Origin: Scilla litardierei | Taxonomy: Eukaryota > Streptophyta > Magnoliopsida > Asparagales > Asparagaceae | Assembly: GCA_030789695.1 (NCBI GenBank) | Contig: CM061142.1 | Location: forward strand, 608,787,659-608,851,658 | Length of the DNA stretch: 64,000 nucleotides | Direction: 5' to 3' | Shown here: positions 45,230-57,700 of the stretch, one piece after another | Numbering within the stretch: the first letter of the stretch is position 1 | Layout of the letters: the number at the start of each line of letters is the position of its first letter | Made by a program: the position numbers and the translations under genes | The notes under the pieces: generated by a model | Seen by the model: the letters and a program-made list of their open reading frames with translations, nothing else | The model's database searches: none | What the model was told of the DNA's origin: nothing

Positions 45230-48200
45230 CCTATATCCCTATGATGATGATCATATAATGAGCATGTTGTCCCTATGTTATTAAGAAATATGTGGTAATT
45301 GGCTTGTAAGTTCATTTATAATGAGCAACTGCCTATTGCCAACTTAACTTCATGATAAATTACAATTTTTCCTGAGGGCTATAAATAAATATTTGATGTT
45401 TCTGAATCTTGAATCCAATTTGTAGTCTGTGTGTTTTCTATACACACAAAATAGTGGGCATAATGCAATATATGCTGGAGCTTCACCATGTGACTGGTTT
45501 TGGATGTATCAACAATTTTTTGTGCTTGTTGTTACAAACACATTGAACCAAGCCAAAAAATTGTGAAATTGATACATGACCCAAGTCCACAATCTGAAAA
45601 TGATACAGAAGCTTATTTTCCAACACAAATCCAACATTACACATATACATACCCATGAACCAAGCCCCAACAAATGCATTTTAACAATATTTGTTCCTCT
45701 AGCCCTATGATGATGAATATCTAATGAGCACTTTGTCCCTAAGAGAGAAAGAAATATTTGGAATTTGGCTGGAAGGTTCCGACATGGAGCAACTGCCTAT
45801 TACCAACTTAATTTCATGATAAAATTCAGGAGTATCTGAGGGATATGAAAATATAATTCAATTTTTTTGGATTGGTTTCTTGGGTCTGTTGATGTGTAAT
45901 GTTGGATTTGGGTTGGAAAATAAGATTATGTATCATTTTCAACTTTTGGACATGGGTCACTACTTCAGTTTCATTTTTACTGGCTAGTTTCCTTGTGTAT
46001 GTATATGTGTAATGTTGGATTTAAGGTGGAAAATAAGCTGATGTATCATTTTCAAAGTGTGGACTTGGGTGATGTATCATTATCATTTTTTGGCTAGTTT
46101 CCTTGTGTCTGTATATGTGGAATGTTGGATTTGTGGTAGAAAATAAGCTTCTGTATCATTTTCAGCTTTTGGACTTGGTTCATGTTTCAGGTTCAATTGT
46201 TTTGGCTTGTTTGCTTGTGTCTGTAAATGTGTAATGTTGAATTTGTGGGGGAAAATAATTTTTTTATCAGTTTCAGATTTTGGACGTGGGTCATGTATCA
46301 GTTTCAATATTTATTGCTTGTTTCCTTGTGCCTGTATATGTGTAATATTGGATTTGTGGTGGAAAAAAAGATGTTGGGTCAGTTTCTGAAAGTGGACTAG
46401 GGTTATGTTTGCACTGTCATTTTTTTGGTTTGTTTCCTTGGGTCTGTTTATGTGAAATGATGGATTTGAGTTGGAAAATAAGCTTCTGTATCATTTTCAG
46501 ATTGTGGCCTTGGGTCATGTATAAGTTGCAATTTTTGCTATAGCCCTATGATGATGACCATATAATGAGCAATTTGTCCCTAAGTTATTAAGAATACGTG
46601 TTAATTGGATTGAAGGTTCATTTATAATGAGCAACTTCCTATTACATACTTAAGTTCATGAAAAAATACAGGTTTCCCTGAGGGCTATGATCATAATTTT
46701 TTATGATCATATTATAGGCTGATGTAACATTTTCAGAAGGTGGACTTGGGAGATGTATCAGTTTCAATTTTTTTGGCATATTGCAGTGGGTATGTTTATG
46801 TGTAATGTGGGAGTTGTGGTCGAAACTAAGCTTCTGTTTCATTTTCAGCTGTTGGAATTGGGTCACTACTTCAGTTTCATATTTTATGGCTTGTTTCCTT
46901 GTGTTTGTATATGTGTAATGTTGGATTTGTAGTGGAAAATAAGCGTCTGTATCATTTTCAGAATGTGGACTTGGGAGATGTATCAGGTTCAATTTTTTTT
47001 GGCTAGGTTCATTGGGTCTGTTTTTGTGAAATGTTGGGTTTGTGTTGGAAAATAATCTTTTGTATCATTTTCAGATTGTGGACTTGGGTCCTGCATTTTT
47101 TTAATTTTTTCATATAGCCCTATGATGATGACCAGATAATAAGCAATGTGTCCCTCTGTTATTAAGAAATAGGTGGTAATTGGCTTGAAGGTTCATTTAT
47201 ATTGAGCAACCGCATATTACCTACGTAAGTTCATGAAAAATACAGGTTTACCCGAGGGATATAAATATAATTTATTTTATGAACATATAATTGCCTGATG
47301 TAACATTTTCAGAATGTGGACTTGGGAGACGGATTAGTTTCAATTTTTTGGCTTGTTTCCTTCGGTCGTTTTATGTGTACTGTTGGATTTGTGGTGGAAA
47401 ATTTGCATCTGTATCATTTTCAGCTTTTGGACTTGGTTCATGTATCAGTTTCAATTTTTTGGGCTTGTTTACTTGTGTCTGTTTATGTGTAATTTTGGAT
47501 TTGTGGTGGAAAGTAAGCCTCTGTGTCATTTTCAGATTTTGGACTTGGGTCATGTATCAGTTTCAATAGTTATGGCATGTTTCCTTGTGTCTGTATATGT
47601 GTAATTTTGGATTTGGGTTGGAAAATAAGCTTCGGTATCAGTTTCAGAATGTGGACTTGGGAGATGTATCAGTTTCATCTGTACTGTTGGATTTGTGGTG
47701 GAAAATTTGCATCTGTATCATTTTCAGCTTTTGGACTTGGGTCATGTATCAGTTTCAATAGTTATGGCTTGTTTCCTTGTGTCTGTATATGTGTAATTTT
47801 GGATTTGGGTTGGAAAATAAGCGTCGGTATCAGTTTCAGAATGTGGACTTGGGAGATGCATCAATTTCAAATTTTTTTGGCTTGGTTTCTTGGGTCTGTG
47901 TATGTGAAATGTTGGATTTGTGTTGGAAAATAATCTTTTGTATCATTTTCAAATTATGGACTTGGGTCATATTTGTGTGTCAATTCTTTGGATTGTTTCC
48001 TTGGGTATGTTTATGTGAAATTTTGTATTTGTGGTGGAAAATAAGCTTCTGTCACATTTTCTGATTTTGGACTTGGGTCACTACTTCAGTTTCAATATTT
48101 TTGGCTATTTTCCTTGTGTCTGTATATGTGGAATGTTGGATATGTGTTGGAAAATAAGCTTCTGTCTCATTTTCTGATTTTGGACTTGGGAGATGTATCA

Positions 48201-48614
48201 GTTTCAATTTTTTTTAGCTTGGTTCCTTGGGTCTGTCTGTGTATGTGAAATGTTGGAGTAGTGTTGGAAAATAGGCTTCTGTACTAGTTTCATATTCAAA
48301 TCTTGGGAGATGTATCAGTCTCAATTTTTTTGTCTTGGTTCCTTCGGTCTGTGTATGTGAAATGTTGGATTTGTGTTGGAAAATAATCTTCTGTCTCATT
48401 TTTAGATTGTGGACTTGGGTCATGTTTGTGTGTCATTTTTTTGGATTGTTTCCATGGGTCTGTTTATGTGAAATTTTGGATTTGTGGTGGAAAATAAGCT
48501 TCTGTCTCATTTTCTGATTTTGGACTTGGGTCACTACTTCAGTTTCAAAAAATTTGGCTATTTTCCTTGTGTCTGTATATGTGGAATGTTGGATATGTGT
48601 TGGAAAAAAAAGCT
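45230..48614 (+). repeat. Minisatellite-like tandem array, about 111-bp monomers
   Basis: Monomers read approximately tttccttgtgtctgtatatg, tgtaatgttggatttgtgg, tggaaaataagcttctgt, atcattttcag and ttttggacttgggtcatgta. Spacing is about 110-113 bp (near 46101, 46211, 46321 and 46434). A second longer unit (ccctatgatgatga ... atgagcaa ... ttcatgaaaa ... gaggg-tat) recurs near 45236, 45700, 46547 and 47118. One monomer at about 45535-45665 is inverted. Because the period is about 37 codons, stretches stay open on both strands (for example 47523-47933 plus, 46083-46307 minus). These are repeat artefacts unless proven otherwise. Confidence 0.85.
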
Positions 48615-48619
48615 TCTGT

Positions 48620-48766
48620 TGTTATGAATCAACTGTTGAGGGGAGAGCCCTCAGGTCTATATTTATAGCCAAAGGGGAGAATACAAGTGGGCTTATACAG
48701 ATATGGGCCCAAACACTTAGGTTGGCACAATAACTCATCCAACCCAGTAAATACCCATTCACAACA
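48620..48766 (-). repeat. 3' LTR of element F
   Basis: Only 147 bp, plus strand TGTTATGAATC to CACAACA. It contains a TATA-like ggctataaatatag on the minus strand. Positions 48651-48766 match 63796-63913 with few changes; the outermost 30 bp do not occur at the 5' side. Confidence 0.8.
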
Positions 48767-48779
48767 CTCCCCCTTATCC
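48767..48779 (-). promoter_or_regulatory. Polypurine tract of element F
   Basis: The plus strand ctcccccttatcc is the complement of ggataagggggag, directly next to the 3' LTR TG. Confidence 0.8.
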
Positions 48780-48981
48780 AGCCATAGTTGTGGACCCTGC
48801 TCATGAATACTTCAGGATTCTGAGCCTATATGGGTCTCACATGGGGTGGATACTTCAGGATCCTGAGTTGGTGAGATTTGCCTCGTTAAAACCTTTGGCT
48901 ATGGAAAACCCAGTGGGAAAACCCATAGTTAAGGGAAAAGAGTACAAACTCTGCCAAACTCCCCCTGATCTGTACAAGCTT

Positions 48982-51900
48982 TCAAGCTTTCAGATATCTT
49001 AGGCGTCTCATTCCAATCCTATGTACAAGTTTTCTAAAGGTAGCAGTAGGAAGGGCTTTAGTGAACAAATCTGCCAAATTGTCACATGACTGCACTTGTC
49101 TGATGTCGATCTTGCCATCTCTCTGTAGCTCGTGCGTCCAGAAGAACTTTAGTGAAATGTGTTTCGTTCTGTCGCCTTTGATGAAGCCACCTCGTAGCTG
49201 AGCTATGCAAGCAGCATTGTCCTCGAACATGGTAGTGGGCTCGAGGTCTCCAGTCTTCAGTCCGGTCGTAGACAAGATGTGGTAGATGACTGAGCGTAGC
49301 CATACGCATTCTCTGCTTGCTTCATGGATGGCAATGATCTCCGAGTGATTGGATGAGGTCGCCGTCAAGGTTTGCTTGATGGATCTCCAGGAAATGGTTG
49401 TCCCTCCGTAGGTAAACACGTACCCAGTCTGTGATTTTGCTTTATGGGGATCAGACAAGTACCCTGCATCAGCATAACCTGCAAGTGTAGAGGATGTTCC
49501 ATTTTTTTAGAATAGTCCCAAATCTGTAGACCCTTGGAGGTAGCACAGAAGGTGCTTTACCCCGGTCCAGTGGCGCTGCGTAGGCGCTGCACTGTATCTG
49601 GCAAGCAAATTTACTGCGAACGCTATATCGGGACGCGTGCAGTTTGCCAGATATAGTAGGGCTCCGATGGCACTCAGATAGGGAACTTCCGGACCAAGTA
49701 TATCCTCCCCCTCTTCCAGCGGCCGGAAGGGGTCTTTATGTGCATCCAGGGATCGTACCACCATAGGTGTACTCAATGAATGTCAATGGTCCATATGGAA
49801 TCTTTGCAACATTTTCTTCGTATATGTGGTTTGGTGTAATAGGATTCCGTCCATTTGATGTTCAATCTGTAAGCCAAGGCAGAATTTGGTTTTGCCTAGG
49901 TCTTTCATTTCGAATTCTTTTGTTAGGCTTACAGATATCTCAGTGATCTCTTCGGGAGATCCTATGAGATTCAGATCGTCTACGTAGACAGCTATTATCA
50001 CGAATCCTTTTCCCTTTGTTCTTATGAAGATACAAGTGCAAACTTCATTGTTCGTGAATCCTTGTTGAACCAGGAACTCACTGAGTCTGTTATACCACAT
50101 TCTTCCTGATTGTTTGAGACCATACAATGATCTTTGTAGCTTAACAGAATAGACGTCCCAAGGTCTATCTTTCAGTTCAGCAGGCATTGAAAAGCCATCA
50201 GGAAGTTTCATGTAGATCTCCTTGTCGAGATTGCCGTATAGATACGCTGTCACAACATCCATTAGCTGCATATCTAGGCCTTCCTTTGCTGTTAAGCTTA
50301 TCAGGAATCTGAACGTGATCGCATCCATGACCGGGGAGTATGTTTCATCATAGTCTATACCCGGTCATTGGGAAAATCCATGTGCTACAAGTCTAGCTTT
50401 GTAGCGTGTGATCTCATTATTTTCGTTTCTTTTTCTGAAGAATACCCATTTGTATCCCACAGGTTGACACCGGTAGGTGTCTGGACTATTTGCCCAAAGA
50501 CTTTTCGTTTCTGAAGCGAGTCCAGCTCGGCTTCTATTGCCTGATTCCACTTTGGCCAATCATCTCTACGTTTGCATTCAGCAACGGAGTGTGGTTCATA
50601 ATCATCATCGCTTCCGGCGACGTGAATGGCAATGTGAAACGTGAAGTCATCGTCGACGACTGTACTCTTTCTGTCCAATACCTCCCCTGTACGCACATAA
50701 TTTAGTGATATTTCTGTTTCTCCCGGCAGTTCCTCTGCAGTGGATTCCTGGAGGGGAGAGGGTATGGACACGAGCTCGTTTCTCTGTGTGGGTATCGTCC
50801 CAAGGTCTCCGGATATTTTTCTTTTTCTTGGATTTTTATCCTTGGAGCCTGGTGGTCTGCCTCTTTTCTGTTGAGGTGCAGCCACTTCTGCTGCAGGTGG
50901 ATTACATCCATCCTTCGGGATGTCAAACCCAGCTGGAGTATTCGCAGCAGGGATGTGTGATATGACAATCTTCTGGTTGTCAGTGAACGAGTCTGGTAAT
51001 CTATGGACTGTGTCCTGGATGTGTAAGATCTTCCGGATCTCATCATCACATTGTTTTGTTACCGGATCATAGTGGGTCAAGCTTTTTGTATCCCACGTTA
51101 ACTTTTGCTTTGCACTAGACTTTTCGATGTCTAGGCCCATTTTGGGGAAATACGTCTCATCAAAATTGCAGTCTTCAAGGCGTGCCTTGAAAGCGTCCCC
51201 CGTTTGGGGTTCTAGGTATCTTATAATGGAGGGTGAGTCAAACCCTACGTAGATACCTAGGTGACGTTGAGGACCCATCTTGGTCCTCTGTGGTGGTGCA
51301 ATGGGGATATAAACTGCGCAGCCGAAGATTCTCAAGTGAGAGATGTTCGGCGGTGTTCCATATGCGAGTTGCATTGGAGATAGACTCTGACCTCCTGAGG
51401 GTCTAATTTTTATTAGTGATGCAGCATGCAAAATTGCATGTCCCCATGCATCCACCGGCAACTGGGATTTCATCAGCAATGGTCGTGCGATCCATTGGAG
51501 TCTTTTAATTAGCGACTCAGCTAACCCATTCTGGGTGTGAACATGCGGCACCGGATGTTCAATTTCTATTCCCGTTGCTTGGCAATATTCTTGGAATGAC
51601 TGAGAGGTAAATTCCCTCGCATTATCCAGACGTATTTTCTTTATTTGGTTGTCTGGGAAATGCGCCCGCAACTTTATTATTTGTGCCAAAAACTTTGGAA
51701 AAGCTAAGTTGCGGGTTGAAAGTAGACACACATACGAGTATTTCGAAGATGCATCAATCAGTACCATAAAGTACCGAAAAGGCCCGCTAGGGGGGTGGAT
51801 AGGTCCACATATGTCTCCGTGTATTCTTTCAAGGAAGCTAGGAGACTCAATATCCACTTTAAGTGGTGATGGCCTTGTTATTAATTTACCCTTAAAGCAG

Positions 51901-52463
51901 GGTATACAAGGGAATTCTCCCTTCTGAAGAATCTTCTGGTTCTTCAGGTTATGCCCATGGGATTGTGCTATGATGTGGTGCATCATCACAGATCCGGGGT
52001 GGCCAAGTCTATCGTGCCAAAGTAAGAATTTGGCCGATGTCGGGCACTTCAGGTGCTCCGTCAGGTTTGCTTCCTCTCTCCGAATTTTTGTATGGTAGAG
52101 GCCTGATGAGAGGCTCTCAAAACGTTCAAGTATGATTTTAACTCCATTTTCTTGAGACGTTACATACAGTAATTCATTTTCTTTGACATTTGCTGTTTCC
52201 AAGTGGAATACATTAAGACGGATATCTTTGAAACTTAGTAAGTTTCTCTTGGAATTCGGAGAGTAAAGTGCATCTTTTATTTTTATTTCTGTTCCATTGG
52301 GGAGCAACAATGTTGCATTCCCAGAACCTTCAATTATGTCCGATGGCCCTGAAATTGTGTTTACAGGGCTCTTATACGGGATAATGCTATGAAAATAGCA
52401 TTTGTGTTGAAGGATCGTATGTGTTGACGCGCTGTCTACTAAGCAGTCATGAGGGCATTCCAT
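48982..52463 (-). pseudogene. Copia pol (protease, integrase, RT, RNase H) with stops and a frameshift
   Basis: From 52463: protease site CLVDSASTHTIL, the integrase zinc finger (WHDRLGHPG, then PCIPCFKGKL), the integrase core with catalytic D (IHGDICGP), D (RLDNAREF) and E (NGLAESLIKRL), then a variable linker. The RT begins with [16 protein letters not shown] frameshift lies near 50470-50480, and TGA at 50365-50367 replaces an Arg codon (CGA to TGA type). The RT frame 50328-49783 has AVYVDDLNLIG (the YVDD box), ending in TGA 49783-49785. The next frame segment ends in TAA just before 49507. RNase H follows at 49458-48982 (FEDNAACIAQL, NLADLFTKALP). So there are one frameshift and three nonsense changes. 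The order protease-integrase-RT is diagnostic of Ty1/copia. Confidence 0.9.
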
Positions 52464-52591
52464 CTAAAAAAAGATGAGTAAACATTTGCATTCAGAAAGG
52501 CTAAATTTTATTCAACAGAATTGAAGATACATAAAAGCTCTCATAACATAGAATGTTCATACAATAAAATGCTAAGATAAATGATAACAGG

Positions 52592-53238
52592 CTAATCAAG
52601 CAGATTATCTGACTCGAAGTCTTTTGCTGTAAATTTGACTGCATTATTCGCAGCCACCAGGTTTGATTCATCGTTCTTTTTCTTTCTTTGTTTATAAAGC
52701 TCATGGAGATGCACTGGGGTCCTGCACACTCTAGACCAGTGGCCTGTCATGCCACGGCTGTGGCACTGGTCTTCCCAGTCCCCCTTGGGTGTGGGTGCAT
52801 TGTTTTTCTTGTTATCATTCTTGCGCCAGGTGAACTTGCGCTTCCCTTCATTCTTGCGCTGCTGTGGTGGGCCCTTGGCTCTTTTTTGTTGTCCCCCTTT
52901 CTGTGGTCTTTCTTTTCTTTTATTGTCCCTCTTCTTTTTGAAGGAAGAGGTATGGTGAGCTTCTGGTAGGGGGGCAGTGCCGGGAGGGCGCATATTGTGA
53001 GTGGCGAGAAGAAGCTCTCTGTTTTGCTCGGCCATGAGAAGACATGACAGCAGCTCTGAATACTTGGTGAACTTATGTTCACGGTATTGCTGCATAAGTA
53101 TCGCATCCTTTTCATGGAAAGACGTATACGTCTTTTCCAGCATGCGATCTTCTGAGACTTTTTCACCACACAACTTCAGGCGTGAGGTGATGCTAAAAAG
53201 TGCTGAGTTGTACTCAGCAATGGACTTAAAGTCATGCA
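52592..53238 (-). pseudogene. Copia gag of element F, C-terminal part
   Basis: It continues with HDFKSIAEYNSALFSITSRL, the block that normally follows the N-terminal part. Then come a Lys/Arg-rich basic region, a CCHC knuckle with changed spacing or residues (CHSRGMTGHWSRVC: C-x3-G in place of C-x2-C, then H-x4-C), and an end at TAA/TAG 52592. The gag frame is open on both sides of element G, so gag was intact when G inserted apart from the imperfect knuckle. Confidence 0.85.
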
Positions 53239-54734
53239 TGTAGAGGAATATGCCCTCAGATCATTTGTATTTGATGCAAATGATATTTTAAGCTTAGATA
53301 GGGACTATTTTGCATTTGATGCAAAAGCGATTAAATGTGTATTAAATTGTTTAATACAATATTTAATAAAATAAACGCAAGGAAAAGTTCACGGGTAAGA
53401 CGGGAATGTCCCGGTCTAGACCCAGGTTCGAACGGCGTCCAAATCGGACACCAAATACCAAAGTTATGCCCAAAACAGCCCAAAAGACAAGATCAGGCCA
53501 GACTGGGTCTGGACTGCTGGACAGGCCCAACAGATACAGTAAACCCAGGCACAGGCCTGGGCTAACCCAGGCACAGGCCTGGGCATGGCCCAGGCACGGC
53601 CTGGGCTTACCCAGCGCCTGGGCAAGGCCCAGGCGGGGCCTGGGCAAGGCCCAGGCCGCCTGGGCAAGGCCCAGGCGCGGGCCTGGGCTTGCCCAGGCCG
53701 CCTGGGCAAGCCCAGGCGCGGCCTGGGCCTTGCCCAGGTGGGTTTCTGCGCGCGCTGAACGCGTGGGGCACACTTGTGGGCCCCAGCTCTAGGGTTTTGA
53801 ACCCTTATTGTGCAGAATTGTTTGACGGCTCAGTTTTTGCGAAAAACTAGCCTTGGGTTGATCTTTGGACAATCAATTGGAGGGTCAAACGAACTCTGAT
53901 TGACGAACGGTTTTTTCCTATGCGTTCACCGTTGAACACCCTTCGAATTGATAGGTTGTATCAATCCTGAAGTTCAACGGTGAGGGAGTTAAAATTCACG
54001 GAAGTTTGTACTTTGTGAAGTGCAAACTAAATTGAATTTGATTAAACTCTATTTTAGTCCCACATCGGATATTGAGTAAAGGGGAGAGTCCGCCGCCTAT
54101 ATAAATAGGGGTCTGCTCTCCTCCTCAAAACTCGTCCCAAGCTCTAGATCTGAGCGGCTCTCGTAAATGTTGGAGCACGCTCGGATCTAGGCTAAAATAA
54201 TATTCTCTATCTCCCTATAAATTTCTACCTTACTCTTGAGGGCTCTAGCAAAGCCGCAACGGAGTTCGGATTCAGATCCGAAATCTAGGCGAAGGTTTCA
54301 CTTGCGTGAAACTTTCTTCCGCGAGTGGTTGGCTCGGCGACATGGGATTGATCGCCTCGGGATGCGGAGCGGTTCGAGGAGCAGTTCAGGGAGCAGTTCA
54401 AGGAGCGGCTCGGCGTGGGACGGGAGCAGCTCGGAAGACGGTGCGGAACATCTCGCCTGCCCCAGGGTTGAGATTCCGGGTATGTGTTTAATTAGCATTA
54501 GTTTAATTTAATCGCAGTAGGTTAGATCCTTCTTGGGATGGTCAGATCCATCCCAAGTTGGCATAGATCTTGGCTAAGGGTCTTGGACCTTAGGGCTAAG
54601 TTAAAAATGTTTTAACTGCATGTTAATTAGATTAACATAAGTTTTATTCTTCCGTTGTTCTTTTCTGTCTATGTTCCGTCCGACTTAGGACGGGACTAGA
54701 GTTTTGTGCCCTAAGGGTCCCGCAAAACTCTTCA
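53239..54734 (+). repeat. 5' LTR of element G
   Basis: 1496 bp, TGTAGAGGAATATGCCC to CTCTTCA. It has a TATA box TATATAAATA at 54098-54107 preceded by agtcccacatcgg. A GC-rich array of GCCTGGGC/GCCCAGGC words lies at 53545-53740. The apparent frames 53363-53773 (minus) and 54236-54511 (plus) are repeated in the other LTR and are LTR sequence, not genes. Confidence 0.9.
53545..53740. repeat. GCCTGGGC/GCCCAGGC inverted-word array in LTR G
   Basis: Dozens of GCCTGGGC and GCCCAGGC words in both orientations, spaced by ttg/aag or cgg, form many overlapping small inverted repeats. The copy in the other LTR (60258-60497) has a different number and order of units. Pro/Gly/Ala/Trp-rich frames here are artefacts. 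Confidence 0.85.
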
Positions 54735-54735
54735 G

Positions 54736-54747
54736 TGGCATCAGAGC
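54736..54747 (+). promoter_or_regulatory. Primer binding site of element G, tRNA-Met-like with one change
   Basis: TGGCATCAGAGC, one base different from TGGTATCAGAGC, one base after the LTR. A second similar sequence, agtggtatcggagc, preceded by the LTR-like ctcttc, lies near 54961. Confidence 0.8.
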
Positions 54748-57700
54748 TTGTTGAGCTTGAGTACGGGTTCTCGGGTTATGAGCCGACCCGAAGTAATCGC
54801 TCTTACCGTACCAAGTCCCGATAAGATGGTGATCTTATAATGGGTTGGGCATTGTCGAGAGGCATGCCGTAAAACAAGTTTCTGAGGTATCTTGTGACGG
54901 GTCTAGGGTGCCATGGATGATGGGCCTTAACAGCGTCGCAATGATATCAGAGTGATACTCTTCAGTGGTATCGGAGCCAGGTTTGCGTAGCCGATCTAGC
55001 ACTGCGATTTTATTAAACCTTAAAATGTTTTTTAAATACTTTTAAAAAAAATGGTTTTAAAGTTATGAGATAATTTTAAAATAATTTTTTTTCGCATCTT
55101 TTAAAATGATTTAAAATTTATGAGATATTTTTTAAAAATGATTTTAAAAGAATTTGAGATGTTTAATTATTTTATATGATAAAATTTTGAACATGGAAAA
55201 ATTTTAAAATGGTGTTTTAAATTTATGTGATAAATTTAAAATTGATTTTAAGGCTTTAAATTTATGCGATAAGTTTAAAATGTTTTAGATGTTTAAAAAT
55301 TGTATATGATAAATTTTTGAACATGGAAAAATTTTAAAGTGATGTTTTAAATTTATAAGATAATTTTAAAACTGATTTTAAAATGTCTAATATTGTTTAT
55401 GCGATAAACTTTAGTCTATTTAATTGTTAAATAGTAGTACACTTTTTATGCGATAAAATTAGTGTAATTTTAATGGCTAGTTCATCTTGTCCCTTATTTG
55501 ATTACACAAGACAACCCTTTAGGTTAGCCATTAAGTAATGATTAAAATTTATTACTTGAATTTTAATGACATGCTATGTTTTAATAAAACATTAACAATG
55601 CTTCAAGACCTAATTCCTAATTAGGGTAGTCCGTTTAATGAAAAATTTAATTTTAATTGTTATTATTAAATCATTAAAGGACTTCGCTTTTAAGCGTTGG
55701 TTAATAATTTATTAAAATCCTAATAACGATTAGGATAGCACGTGAACCTTATAGTTGATAAGGACTTAATAAAAGTTATTAAACAAATCCTAAAATTTTG
55801 AATTTAAGGATGCAACTAGTTGATAGGATTAATTAGTTGTTAATAAAAGCTGTTTAGTCTATGGCACACATACAAAAATGACAAGCTTCATTCAATGGAC
55901 CATGATCCAGTCAATGTGCTTGGCTAAGAGTTCTGGGTCAACCCTTACTAGTACAAGGGGCAGTGATCCTGGCTTAGTCAATTCCCTGGCTGTGTTCCGC
56001 TGGACCGCAATGTCGCGAATCATGATTGTATGACACCCTGGACTATATCTAGTCAATGCGTTATAAATTTTATTAAAGATTAATTCGTATCCCTCCTTGA
56101 TTTTGGAGCTTGGTAACTCAAAGAAGACAATTATAGTTTTTGAGTCTCCTCAAGCTGTGACTTGTTTTTCTTTAAGGAACAAACTCCAACATACATGTGA
56201 TGTTGTCTAGACTTGACCCAAATCGATGCGTCGGGTCTCCTCGAGTATCGATCTAAGTCAAGTTTGGACACGAAATCAAGGGTCTGACTAGACCAGCCAT
56301 TATGATTTGTTGAGTCTCCTCAAGATCATAAGTGACTGTGGGTAAAAATCGACAGGGAATCACATGTGATGTGATTGACCAAGAGTTAGTCTACCAGTCA
56401 TGGAACCAATCAACTTGTTGAGTCTCCTCAAGGTTGTGAGGTTCGGGATGATTGGATCCCTCTTTCACTAATTTTTAAATTCGATTAAATCGTTCGTTAT
56501 TAAGCTTTAAAACGATCGTAAAAATAGTGGGAGGATATAGATAGATGAAAGCCAATCTACCTATATTTAATATTGAACATATGCAAAAACTAGGGCAAGA
56601 CTATGTTTACCGAAGGAATCAAAATATAATATTGGAATAAGTTAACTGGTCAAATAGTTGATTGATTGAATATCAAGTTAAATTCTAATTTATGGAATTA
56701 AACTATATTCTCGTTGACATTAAATGACCTTCTAAAGAACAGACTTAAGAAATATGATTTCATTAAGTTCTGGGTCCAACAAATAAATTAAAGCTACATG
56801 TCACTCTTCTCTATATGAGGCAGCTTGAACATATAGGATATTCGAAGTATGTTTCTCCATACAACTTGTCGAGCTACCCTCAAGGTTGTATGGACAAACA
56901 ATTCCGATCCGCAAAGTTCGAAAATTCGATCAAAACGTTTGAGTCGAATACGAGTGCATGAGCGGTGCAAGACTATGTATCCCAACCGGATCTTGAGATA
57001 AGCAACTTCTTGAGCTAAACTCGAGATTGCAATGCTCAAGCGTTTGGATACATTAGATGCTTGCATAGCTATTTGTGTTGGGTTAATTAATATCTAAATG
57101 TGATTTAGAAAAGGAAGAAGGCACTCCGGAAAGTCAATTGAGAAAGTTAGTTTAATTTATCATTAGTAAAGGCATAAGTAGGAGGAAATGAAAATGTGAT
57201 ATATTTTGATGTCACGATTTCAGAATAAATAGTTATACAAAAACGTCAAACACATTTTTTTGGACGAATGTCGTCACCTTGCTTCGGAAGCAATGTTTTG
57301 TGTTAAGTAATTTGTAATAACTATATATATATATATATTAAATGTTAATATAAAAATACACAAGATAGTAGCAAACTTATATGGTAAAATAGACTAGGCC
57401 GTATCGAGAGACTAAGCTTCACAAGTCACATAAAGATGGGTCTGACCTCTCGTATTATGAAGTCTACGGACATTTGTGAGTCTTATCCTCTTAGATAAAA
57501 TTGGCCGAAACCCATCTGTGAGACAGTGGGAGAATGAGTTGTCGAACTCAGTCTAGTACATACTGATGTACCCGAGTCTAGATCAACCAAAATAAGTTAT
57601 TCGTATATTTTATTAAGACGTGTTCTTGATGAAACACAAGTCTGAAATAATAAACGAAAAGACAAAAGTATTTAAACTGATTCGATTAGATCGAATGGCT

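Noticed and set aside
45230..48614. Interpretation as a repetitive membrane protein gene (Phe/Cys/Trp-rich plus-strand frames up to 136 codons)
   Set aside because: Frames are broken by indels between monomers and open on both strands; a tandem array explains them better.
53363..53792. Pro/Gly/Ala/Trp-rich frames at 53363-53792 and again at 60075-60547
   Set aside because: They are the GCCTGGGC array inside both LTRs of element G and change length between the LTRs.
54236..54511. 91-codon Arg/Ser-rich frame, repeated identically at 60991-61266
   Set aside because: It is present in both LTRs of a young element because the LTRs are copies; it lies downstream of the LTR TATA box in untranslated sequence, with no recognisable domain.
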